This document shows positions 8,934-17,096 of a stretch of 18,478 nucleotides of DNA, in pieces (the stretch's first letter is position 1; every line of letters begins with the position of its first letter). A program made the position numbers and the translations under genes. This stretch comes from Stephanodiscus triporus (taxonomy: Eukaryota; Bacillariophyta; Thalassiosirophyceae; Thalassiosirales; Thalassiosiraceae). The stretch is from positions 1 to 18,478 of the forward strand of contig JALLAZ010000259.1 of NCBI GenBank assembly GCA_036939755.1, read 5' to 3'. Below the pieces are notes generated by a model, which made no database searches, had not been told where the DNA came from, and saw nothing but the letters and a program-made list of their open reading frames with translations.

Positions 8934-9983
8934 ATGGAAAAATACGAAGTAATCAAGGCCCTCGGCCAAGGAACGTGGGGTGTCGTCCACATGGCGAAGC
9001 AAAAAGCGACCGGACGGCTCGTCGCCCTGAAAAAAATCAAGAGCGAACGCCTCGAGGAGGGGATCAACTTCACGGCCATACGCGAGATTAAACTATTGCG
9101 TGAATTTAAGCACCCAAACATTATCGAGTTGGTCGACGTGTTTACCACAATGGACTTTGCCGTTTGCTTGGTCTACGAGGTCGCCGAAACCGACCTATCG
9201 AAAATACTGAAAGATCGCGCCATCTCCATATCGCTAGCTGACACAAAGCAGCACATGTCTACATTGCTGTGCGCCATATCTGCTTGCCATGACAGGTGGA
9301 TACTTCATAGGTGAGTGGTGGTGGCGTCGGTGGCCACCATTTTACTTCATGAATGCGGAATGCCAAAATCATTGCTTTCGCATTAATATGACACATGTTT
9401 TCATGCTGTCACTATGCTTCAAACGCAATACTGAAGGGATTTAAAGCCGGATAACTGCCTCTTTCTCAAAGACGGGACAATGAAACTAGCGGATTTTGGA
9501 CTGGCGAGGATGTATGGCACGCCGAAAACCCGATTGTCGCCACAGGCCATCACACTGTGGTATAAGCCCCCGGAGCTGCTCCTCGGTGCGTCGGAATACG
9601 GTTCGGCGGCGGACATATGGTCGGTGGGTTGCATCTTCGCGGAGTTGCTCCTCCGCCGTCCGTTCCTGCAGGGGAATCAGACGGATATTAGTCAGCTGGA
9701 CACGATATTCCAAGTCTTCGGCACCCCCAACGAGAGCAATTGGCCCGATCATGGCGCCTTGCCGCTATGCACTCGGGGGTTGGAGTGGGATGACTGCCCC
9801 CCCACGCACCAATTCGACGAGATATTCATCGCGGCTCCGCAGGATTGCATATCGCTGCTAAGATCCATGCTCGTCTTGGATCCCAATAAGCGATTTACGG
9901 CGTGCCAATGCTTGAGTCATCCCTACTTCGCAAACGATCCCGCCCCTACGCCAAAAGAAAAACTTGTCCTCTTCTCAGATTGA
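8934..9983 (+). CDS. CDK7/CDKD-like cyclin-dependent kinase, two exons, 307 aa
   Basis: Exons are 8934..9310 and 9437..9983. It is a complete Ser/Thr kinase domain: Gly loop G11-Q-G-T-W-G-V-V, ALKK33, a NFTAIRE helix (45-51) in the PSTAIRE position, H125-R-D127-LKPDN, D145-F-G, ITLWYKPPELLLG, and IWSVGCIFAELLLRRPFLQGN. NFTAIRE and FAELLLRRPFLQGN are close to plant CDKD/CDK7, the CDK-activating kinase that also phosphorylates the RNA polymerase II tail within TFIIH. The activation-loop phosphosite corresponding to CDK7 Thr170 appears to be Ser160 (TRLSPQ), and Thr154-Pro matches the second CDK7 loop site. PPE replaces the commoner APE, as in CDK9/12 types, so assignment to CDK7 rather than another transcriptional CDK is likely but not certain. 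It lacks the C-terminal extension of animal CDK7 (about 346 aa). Confidence 0.88.
9311..9436 (+). other. Intron of the CDK7-like gene (126 nt)
   Basis: GTGAGT donor and CTGAAG acceptor, phase 2 inside the Arg codon of the HRD motif. Splicing joins WILH-R to DLKPDNCLF, completing the catalytic loop; the unspliced frame stops at once (TGA). Confidence 0.93.
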
Positions 9984-10389
9984 GCTGCTGAAGATCAACT
10001 TGGATTTTCATCGTTCTACCATAAGTTGAAAACTGATTCTTGGATCCGTGACGCAAGCAAGCGATGCGCACAAACAAATTCAAACATTATCAGTTCTGTT
10101 CGGTGGACTTATTACTTTGCCAGATCGTACCTTCGGCAGTTCCTCAAAGTCCTGGGGTGTGGCCGCAGTGCCCCTACTCAAATCTTGTGGTGCTCAGATT
10201 CGATTGTGAACCCATAAGTGAGAGTACATTGCATATAGTGGACACGCCTACGTCTCAATCATTTTCGACGGCAATACTAGCTTTGGCTCGATCTCACTAT
10301 CGCCTACTGAGAAGTATCCTAAATTAAACCTAACACTTGCAAACCTATATCAACAGCTTCAAGTACATGCTGCATTATGTTATATTGAA
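9984..10389. other. Convergent intergenic region, no gene seen
   Basis: These 406 bases lie between the stops of the kinase (+) and the 1,203-residue protein (-). They should contain both 3' UTRs. Only short ORFs without protein-like features occur. No repeat or RNA gene was noticed. Confidence 0.6.
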
Positions 10390-13300
10390 TTAGTCAAACC
10401 GTTCAGCTTCTACGCCGGGCTTCTTGATCACAACATCTGGGTCAATATCTCCTGTTTGCCGTGCTGCCTCAAGCCGTTGTCGTGTAAGATTCCGACGCTC
10501 AAGCAACTTTTGCCGTTGAGCAGCAGCCCAAGCATCCGCACCTTTGCTCAACTCATTTATTCTATCTGGAGGCAAAAACTCATTGGTGTCTTTCTGTAGT
10601 TGCAACAATTGATTGGTCATTTCGCCCAGAATAATGCCATCCGTAAAGTCGCCTTTTACTGTCGTTCCAAGACTGGACACAATGTTATTCACGACCTTTA
10701 CAAACGGACGGACATCCATCGTTGGCATGACGTCAATCAACTTTTTCAGTAGTTCTTTCCTTTCTGACTTCGATTTCATCCTTAGCACGTACCAGATATG
10801 GTCAATATATCGCTTTATGCCCCTTGATAACTCTCTATATACACCCTCTTGGACAATTTTTAGAACGAACAACCATCTGTTGTGCTCTGGGTCGTCTAAG
10901 ACACCGGCTCTAGCGAGCTTGCCCTCTTCCTCAGCTATGGCATACTTAAGGTACGCAACAAAGGCATCATCCAAGAGGGGTCGCATATCTCTCACGGCAT
11001 CGGTCAATGCGACAGCAGTTTCTTCCTCAGACTTGTGCCTCGGGTCCATTGCCACCTCGCAGATGGAGCGAACGATTTCCAACATTGACACTTCCAATTC
11101 CGCACCTAACGCTTGAGCTTCTTTCACCAGTGCTTGGGCAATTTGAGCTAGATTCACCATTATTGCCCGTTCGCGATCGTGTGCTTCCTTTAGGGAGTCC
11201 TCATTCCCCATTCTTCTGGCATTTAAATCGCGCTGACTCAGAGCATACAGTCTCACTTTCATATGGTCAACTAAGTTTTCTGATAACAACAGATCCTTGT
11301 AGTTCAATGCAATCTCCTCCAACCTCTCTTCAGGCTGGGACAGTAATTCGTCAATCAACAACTGTAGCCTAGAGCGTTCGATCGAAAGAAGTTCCGGGTC
11401 TTCAATTAGACCCGCATTCACAGCTTCATTAACGCACTTTCGAAGCAAATCGACTCGATCAAGTGGCAACTCTTTCGAGCCAACAAAGTATCTGATCTGG
11501 CCGTCATTCTCTTCATCGATTTCTTCCCTCATGCGAGACAACACAGCAGACGCGAATTGAGCCTGCTTCAAGGCGGTTGACAGATCAGCTGCGAGTTGAA
11601 CATCCGTCCGCGTGCCCCCCTTAGCTCCGGGCCAATTTACCGCCGTCTCGGGATCTACATTCGGGTTGTAAATTTCCGGCCCGGAGAACACGTCAAACAC
11701 TTTGTTTTTGGATGGTCCATTTGCCCCTTCGCCCAGAGAACGGCTAAGACGGACTTCCAGCTCGGCGAGTTCGTAGTCAAGAGTTCTGGCATTGCGGGGC
11801 ACAGTTTCATCGGCATTTATTAACTCGTTTATATCGTCCATTGAAATCGATGGCATGACTAAATTGGCGGGCGACGGAGAGGATATTGCTTGCGATAACT
11901 TGTTCTCGGCTAAAGATTCCCCCATAGCAAAAATTCGTCGCAACTCAGCTTCTTCTTCCTTTCTCTTATCTTCATCGGAGGATCCTCTGTCTTCCAAATC
12001 AAGATTGCTCGAAGAGGCGTATTGTTTGTCATCGGTTTTTATCAATTCCTTGGCCTTGTCCACGAATCCAAATCCTGATTTTTGTTCGTCATCTTTCTCA
12101 TCGCCAAATTTAAGAACTCGCCGGAGTAACTCCTCCGGAGACAAATCTTCGTCGTCCCCCGAGTCCGCTTGCATCATGTCAGATGCCGCTCTCAATTCTC
12201 GTTGGACTCTCTCGTTTCCCCGTGCTATCTGCATTACATCATCGCGAATTTCATCGTCCGTTTTATCGAGGTTAGGGTCTGGTAACATAGAGACTGACAC
12301 CACTTCTTGTGAACCAGTTCGATCGCTCCGTGACGATGATTTGGCATCCACCCCCTTCTTCATTCTGGATATTGTTCTCTTCCATGATGACTCCTTGGCC
12401 GCATCAGCAATTGTGCGAAGCTGTAGGAACGTAGCGTCGCTCGACAAATCTTGAACATCCCGTTCCTTCTGAAAATCGGCCGAGACTTTTGATGCGTTTT
12501 CGCGTTCCTCATCTCGGACGTTCCCTGGTATGTTTTCCTTCGGAGCTTCTTCGCCTTTCAATCTATTCGCCACCGCCGCTCTCTTTGCTGCCAATATTGC
12601 AAAGTCGCCCTCCCCTCCTGATATGGCCACGGTTCCAAGAGTGCGGGACGTGGTTCTCCCTGCCCTGACCGTAGTCATCAGCGCCTCCGCTCGCTGACGC
12701 GCCTTTCGAATCGCATAATCTTCGTCCCCTGACCCGTTTTGTTCTCGTTTTTCACGTTTACGCGGTGCCGTAGACGACGGCACGATCTTATTGCCACCGG
12801 TCGTTCCGACCTTCATATCCTTGACTCCCTTCGTTGACCTTTTCCCGTCCATCCCTTCGTCATTCTGCCTCGTTTTCTTAGGCGATGTCGTCGTCGGTGC
12901 GGGAGTTGTAGTCACCGAATCAATGATTACATTCCCCAGCGCATCCCTTTCGACGGAAAAGGTGGTGGACTCGGCCTTTCCGCCGCTGCCTCGTCGCGTC
13001 TTGTCGCTCGATGCTGTTGAAGCCCCCCTGATGGTGTTCCCGTACGCGATCCTCTTCACCTCCGTATCCACGCCGTCATCGTCGCCATCGTCGTCGTCGA
13101 ATAATCGACCGATGTCATTCGCGCCGCCATCGTACGCGATCGTCGGAGGAGGGGGGATCGAAACGCGTCCCTCCTCCAAGTCTTGCAATCCCCTATCCAA
13201 GTCCTTCGCGATGCGCCGTTCGGACGCTGCGAACAGTCCCCGCGCGACGACGCCGCCGCCGCCGCCAGTGTCGTCGTCGATGGGATTCCTCCGTTTTTTC

Positions 13301-14001
13301 AGCGCCACCATGGCCATGGTCGGTCCGACCGCCCGCGCCTCGTCCTCGCCGCCATTTTCGGGGAAGATGCCGATCACCTCCACCTCGAGACGCGCGCCGT
13401 ACGGGTCACGACTCAGCGGGGAGTCGATGATCAGTACCGCCCTGCCGCCGTCGTCCGACTCCGACGTGCCGTCGTCATATTCGCCGTCGTCCGATGGAAC
13501 GATGATCTCGTAGGGCATGGGCAAATCGTCCGGCAGGCGAAATACGCACTGCAGGTAGGCCACGAGGTCGAGGAGGAACGCGGTCCTGGACGACGTCGAT
13601 CCCGCGGGGGCCCTGATCACCTTCTGGTACAGCACGTCGTATTCTCCCCGTCGCGCACTGCCGCGTCCGCTGCCGCGTCGACCGCCGCCGCCGCCGCCGC
13701 CCTCGGCGGTCGTGGACGAGAAGAGCGCCGCGACGTTCGACCGACGATGCCTATGCGAGTGGTGGGGAGTCGATCGCGGCGGCGGAGCCATCCCCATTGC
13801 CGATTTCTGGGGCACGGATCGTCCATGCTCGGCGGCGAGGGAGGACGCGCGAGCGCGACGTGATTTTCCGCCGCCGTCGCCGCGAGGAGCGCTAACGAAC
13901 GCATCGCCCGAATTGATCCCTCCCGCGGTGAGGGGGCATGCCAGCAAGAAAATGATCGTGGAGATCAGATGACGATGGTGATAATGATGATGTGTCGCCA
14001 T
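10390..14001 (-). CDS. Unrecognised 1,203-aa protein with probable plastid-targeting N-terminus
   Basis: I do not recognise the family. The frame is open slightly upstream, but the first ATG is at 14001. After a His-rich start (ATHHHYHHRH), residues about 12-34 form a hydrophobic signal peptide ending GDA|FVSAP, which resembles the diatom A|F plastid motif. A basic, Gly- and Ser-rich presequence with a poly-Gly run (about 101-107) follows. Residues about 120-240 form a compact-looking segment (VIRAPAGSTSSRTAFLLDLVAYLQCVFRLP, then a strand pattern ending TMAMVALKKR). Residues about 245-740 are low-complexity, charged and probably disordered. Residues about 800-1160 are strongly helical and conserved-looking (QAQFASAVLSRMREEID, RSICEVAMDPRHKSEEE, NNIVSSLGTTVKGDFTDG), ending in a basic coiled coil. 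No enzyme motif or internal membrane segment is seen. GC content rises sharply towards the 5' end. Stromal location is inferred from the N-terminus only. Confidence 0.8.
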   Translation of the reverse strand: MATHHHYHHRHLISTIIFLLACPLTAGGINSGDAFVSAPRGDGGGKSRRARASSLAAEHGRSVPQKSAMGMAPPPRSTPHHSHRHRRSNVAALFSSTTAEGGGGGGGRRGSGRGSARRGEYDVLYQKVIRAPAGSTSSRTAFLLDLVAYLQCVFRLPDDLPMPYEIIVPSDDGEYDDGTSESDDGGRAVLIIDSPLSRDPYGARLEVEVIGIFPENGGEDEARAVGPTMAMVALKKRRNPIDDDTGGGGGVVARGLFAASERRIAKDLDRGLQDLEEGRVSIPPPPTIAYDGGANDIGRLFDDDDGDDDGVDTEVKRIAYGNTIRGASTASSDKTRRGSGGKAESTTFSVERDALGNVIIDSVTTTPAPTTTSPKKTRQNDEGMDGKRSTKGVKDMKVGTTGGNKIVPSSTAPRKREKREQNGSGDEDYAIRKARQRAEALMTTVRAGRTTSRTLGTVAISGGEGDFAILAAKRAAVANRLKGEEAPKENIPGNVRDEERENASKVSADFQKERDVQDLSSDATFLQLRTIADAAKESSWKRTISRMKKGVDAKSSSRSDRTGSQEVVSVSMLPDPNLDKTDDEIRDDVMQIARGNERVQRELRAASDMMQADSGDDEDLSPEELLRRVLKFGDEKDDEQKSGFGFVDKAKELIKTDDKQYASSSNLDLEDRGSSDEDKRKEEEAELRRIFAMGESLAENKLSQAISSPSPANLVMPSISMDDINELINADETVPRNARTLDYELAELEVRLSRSLGEGANGPSKNKVFDVFSGPEIYNPNVDPETAVNWPGAKGGTRTDVQLAADLSTALKQAQFASAVLSRMREEIDEENDGQIRYFVGSKELPLDRVDLLRKCVNEAVNAGLIEDPELLSIERSRLQLLIDELLSQPEERLEEIALNYKDLLLSENLVDHMKVRLYALSQRDLNARRMGNEDSLKEAHDRERAIMVNLAQIAQALVKEAQALGAELEVSMLEIVRSICEVAMDPRHKSEEETAVALTDAVRDMRPLLDDAFVAYLKYAIAEEEGKLARAGVLDDPEHNRWLFVLKIVQEGVYRELSRGIKRYIDHIWYVLRMKSKSERKELLKKLIDVMPTMDVRPFVKVVNNIVSSLGTTVKGDFTDGIILGEMTNQLLQLQKDTNEFLPPDRINELSKGADAWAAAQRQKLLERRNLTRQRLEAARQTGDIDPDVVIKKPGVEAERFD

Positions 14002-14270
14002 CGTCCTCAATGTGTCCTGTTGGCGTCGGGGCAGAACTGGGAGGGGGGGCGAGCATGAGCAGGTTATGTGTGTGTGGCATGAAAAAGGGAAAATATTTTG
14101 TGGTCTTCCGTCTTATCGCCAAATTTCATCTAAATATCGCCATCCTCCGGTGTGGGAAAAGGTGACGAGGGCTTTTTATGTTGTTGTCGGTAAAAGTTAC
14201 CTTGGTTTTTGCTCCCGCCACCAAATAATTGGCCACTCCACCATGAGCGTAGTTAGGTGAAAATCGGCAA

Positions 14271-14340
14271 CNGGAGAACCTTGGATTCTAAGGTATACAC
14301 AGACAGTGATGTAAAATAATAAGAACTCTTATTATACAAG
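14271..14340 (+). pseudogene. Duplicated 3' end of the Lhcx gene (last six codons, stop and 3' flank)
   Basis: Bases 14273-14327 match 1204-1258 without a difference (55 bases). One substitution (14328 against 1259), a short match, and a 2-base insertion before ACAAG follow. In frame the copy reads Leu (with the N), Glu, Asn, Leu, Gly, Phe, stop, exactly the Lhcx C-terminus. Upstream of 14271 the similarity ends abruptly: GGCAAC does not match Lhcx. Either the copy is a truncated duplicate, or a second Lhcx gene was lost in the assembly at the N. Confidence 0.9.
14272..14272. other. Ambiguous base (N) at the duplication edge
   Basis: The single N sits one base inside the left edge of the Lhcx-tail copy, where T is expected from the first copy. 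This is where an assembly join or closed gap would be expected, so continuity across this point is not assured. Confidence 0.85.
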
Positions 14341-14453
14341 GCTGCGGTTGAGTAGCGGTTAACGAGATCTTCTGCTCTCGCTTATCTTTCAAATAGATGT
14401 GGAGTTGAACTGATCTCTTTTGATGCCATCATGAAGCTCATCAGGGACAATTA

Positions 14454-15830
14454 TCACACTTTAACTCGATCGAGATGTTTCCATCCACAACCTTTAGCTA
14501 TATTGATCAACGAACTGTTATGCCACAACTTCTTGGTAGCTAATATGTTCCAACTTTGTAGTTCATCGATTTGACGCTCTTTCTCAACGATATTAATGAT
14601 ATCAGAAATATCGGAGAAATACTTGACAGCACTTGTTGAAAGTACCACATCACTTCCTTCGTAGTAGTTTAAATTGTAGTTTGTACAAAAGTCAAAGACC
14701 GATTTGATCCCGTCACAGCAAATTTCGCTATCATCTAAATAAGCACCGGAAAAATGCTTTGATAATTTTTGACAAGTAATACCAACTTTTCTCAACGTAT
14801 CTTTTCCCACAGCATCATGGCCATTTTCGGAGTAGTAATATTTTGACCAACGGCGTGACATGTTCATAAAAAATCCAGAAATATCACTGAGCATAGCAAC
14901 ATCTTTCTTTCGTACGGATGCCTCGATAAGCACACATGCCAACGCCAGTCGAGAAGAGTGATACAGCTGTGGATTATGACATATTTCGTCAAGGGCCTGC
15001 TTAAAATATACACTTGTTGGCTGCGTGGTGTCGGTATTTCTCTTCGTATTAAAAGTATCAATGATGTGTCCATCGCCTGCGCTGTTTGTCTTATCATTAT
15101 CTCCCAATAGAATCAGATCATTGATCGATTGAACAAAATCTACTTGCTTCTGATTTACTATCAGATTACATATAGCATCACAGAAGTAATTCTCTTCTCT
15201 TGGCACGTGCTCAAAACAAACCTTCAGCATTGGGCATGTTGAGACACCAGGAGTTCCCAAGTGCTCTTGGGTTATTCTTTGGTGGTATCCAGCATACAAA
15301 TCTCTAATGCATTCAATTCTACTGATAGCAGAATTGTAATGTGGTTCCATTTTTCTTGGAACGGAGTGAGAGTTCAGTTGGTCAATTACTGACTTGCAGT
15401 CCCCCTTGATAATCAACTTTGAACATTTGACCTCATGCTCTTTGTTGATCAAATTCACGGCGTCACTCGATTGATTCAACATTAATAAGCTCGACAATGA
15501 CTGTTCAAGCCACTCCAATCCAAGCAACAACCCTTCGTACTCTGTGGCTGCTGAGGTCATTCGTGGTGTATTAGACAAATATCTACCCCCGATGGCAATC
15601 GGCACTTCCTTGCGACAACCGTCAGAGAGAGAGGACAATGATATGGTAGCACTGCACGAAGCTAGTTTTTCGCTATTATCAAGTAGTGGCTTCCTCGAGG
15701 AATCCCCGCGGAAGAGATCGTGAAAATATGTGAAACCAGGCACAGGATCTCTTGGTGGGCGGAGTGATCCATCGAACCGAAGAACGATGACAAGGCTAGT
15801 AACAACCGCGACGAAAACTGGAGGCGGCAT
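14454..15830 (-). CDS. RNase H-like protein with an unknown C-terminal region, 458 aa
   Basis: The RNase HI-type (RVT_3-like) fold is shown by the ordered acidic set: D20 in LRFDGS, E97 in TSAATEYEGLLLGLEWL, D144 in IIKGDCKSVIDQL and D218 in HVPREENYFCDAICNL. These correspond to the D-E-D-D metal-binding residues that cleave the RNA strand of RNA-DNA hybrids. The frame is open to 15863 but the first ATG is at 15830, very close to the first catalytic strand, so a 5' exon may be missing. Residues about 235-458 are helical and unrecognised. No reverse transcriptase or integrase is nearby, so it is not obviously part of a retroelement, although that origin is possible. Similar diverged RNase H domains occur in plants and algae. 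The stop at 14454 lies about 115 bases beyond the duplicated Lhcx tail. Confidence 0.78.
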   Translation of the reverse strand: MPPPVFVAVVTSLVIVLRFDGSLRPPRDPVPGFTYFHDLFRGDSSRKPLLDNSEKLASCSATISLSSLSDGCRKEVPIAIGGRYLSNTPRMTSAATEYEGLLLGLEWLEQSLSSLLMLNQSSDAVNLINKEHEVKCSKLIIKGDCKSVIDQLNSHSVPRKMEPHYNSAISRIECIRDLYAGYHQRITQEHLGTPGVSTCPMLKVCFEHVPREENYFCDAICNLIVNQKQVDFVQSINDLILLGDNDKTNSAGDGHIIDTFNTKRNTDTTQPTSVYFKQALDEICHNPQLYHSSRLALACVLIEASVRKKDVAMLSDISGFFMNMSRRWSKYYYSENGHDAVGKDTLRKVGITCQKLSKHFSGAYLDDSEICCDGIKSVFDFCTNYNLNYYEGSDVVLSTSAVKYFSDISDIINIVEKERQIDELQSWNILATKKLWHNSSLINIAKGCGWKHLDRVKV

Positions 15831-17096
15831 CAAAAACTCTGGATATTCAAAGATCGGCGACACCTAAAGAGCCCACCCTCGTAGCGCAGAGTGTGAGACA
15901 AGATATCGCTCATGGCCCCTGTTGCATAATCAGTACCTAAGTGTTGCGGAGGGGTGAAGTCGAGAAAAAAGGAAAAGCTTTGACCAGAGAGAATGAGAGC
16001 CTTAAGACTACCAGTGCTGTCCACGTGGGAATAGATATATCTAAGTTGAGATGTGCGCGAGGGCGTTGCGGAAGTGGACGCGGCAAGAGGTTGTCGAGTC
16101 GGCGACGTCCTCGTCGCTGTCCAGAACGCGTCCACGGAAGGCGTCGATTTGGACGGTGTGCTCGCGTGGCGAATGGACCCCGGGCGATGAATCTGCGATT
16201 GCGTCGACCGGGATGACTGGGGCGGTACGCGAATCGAGGCCCGTCGATTTCTGGAAACAAAATTCGGTAGTAGAGGAGCGCGTTTGCGAACTTGCGAACG
16301 TTGCGAAGTCGTCCGCGCGAGAGATCCCGGTGACGTTGACGGGCGGAATGCAGGCGGCCGCAATGACGACTGGGGGCAAGTGCGAGGACGCCGCGGCTGA
16401 AGGTAGTCGAGATCCGCACAAGCCTCGAAATGATCATTCGCAACCATTCTCTGCGGACAAAATGAATTCTGAATCAGGAAGGATATGGTCGAGCCGGCAG
16501 ATAGAGGCAAGAATGGTGTTCCCTTGAAATGTGGTATCTCTAATATTAAAACGTATACCAAATCTCATCTTTCCTCCGACGCGAATGAAATAGAATGACT
16601 AGTGTTGACAAGTCACAATATTTCCCCTGGTGTCGAATTCAGAATCGATCTAAGCAAAGCAGAAACAAGGACAAGGTTCAATTCAGTTGTCATTGAGAAC
16701 TCATTGTTTGCATGTCGCCCGCGACTCTTGTCTGGGCGAACCGGGTTGCTGTTGTGGGTGAAAAAATTGCCTGCGTGCGTACCGTTGCACCCCCTCCATT
16801 ATGAAATTGAACGGCGATGAGGAAACGAAAACGCTTCTTTTACGTCTGATCACACTCGGCATGAGTTTGACTCCCTACAAAATCAGTGACATACCCTGTA
16901 GATCGGCCTGTGATACTCGAGGGCTATACAAAATGATTGTAAGGATCCTTTCGCCAAAATGCAAAATGGGAAAGAACTAGCTGACTGCATTATAACTAAT
17001 ATATGTGCACGTCACGTTTGAAACAATGTGCATCGCCAAAGCAAAGGCGCATATATATGAGAGCCACGCACACAATTGCGCAGTGGGTCGTTCCCT
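15831..17096. other. Region without a resolved gene, ORF-dense on the left
   Basis: Between 16041 and 16527 long open frames lie on both strands. A minus frame ending at 16041 (residues such as PVVIAAACIPPVNVTGISRA) and a plus frame from an ATG at 16051 (158 codons, stop at 16527) both look partly protein-like. The minus frame could be a 5' exon of the RNase H-like gene, but no convincing donor site was found. From 16560 to 17096 nothing is recognised; this includes the 3' flank of the MerC-domain gene. Confidence 0.4.

Larger units (their letters stand above)
14002..14453. other. Intergenic region with an N and a duplicated Lhcx tail
   Basis: The left part (14002-14270) is the presumed upstream region of the 1,203-residue protein. 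An N stands at 14272, the only ambiguous base in the window. From 14271 to 14340 the sequence copies the Lhcx stop region; after that, 14341-14417 has a tRNA-like look. No complete gene is present. Confidence 0.6.

Noticed and set aside
10026..10217. 63-codon ORF just after the kinase stop
   Set aside because: It has no protein-like features and most likely falls in the kinase 3' UTR.
12791..13863. Two long plus-strand frames (240 and 226 codons) opposite the 1,203-residue protein
   Set aside because: They lie in the GC-rich antisense of a gene with a targeting leader and conserved-looking C-terminus; their products are Ser/Pro- or Arg-rich and low-complexity.
14454..15830. RNase H-like gene as part of a complete LTR retrotransposon
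   Set aside because: No reverse transcriptase, integrase, protease or terminal repeats were seen on either side.
15830..16561. 243-codon minus-strand frame overlapping the start of the RNase H-like gene
   Set aside because: Its product is rich in Ser, Arg and Pro with no domain, and the frame differs from that of the RNase H core; it could only contribute through an unsupported splice.
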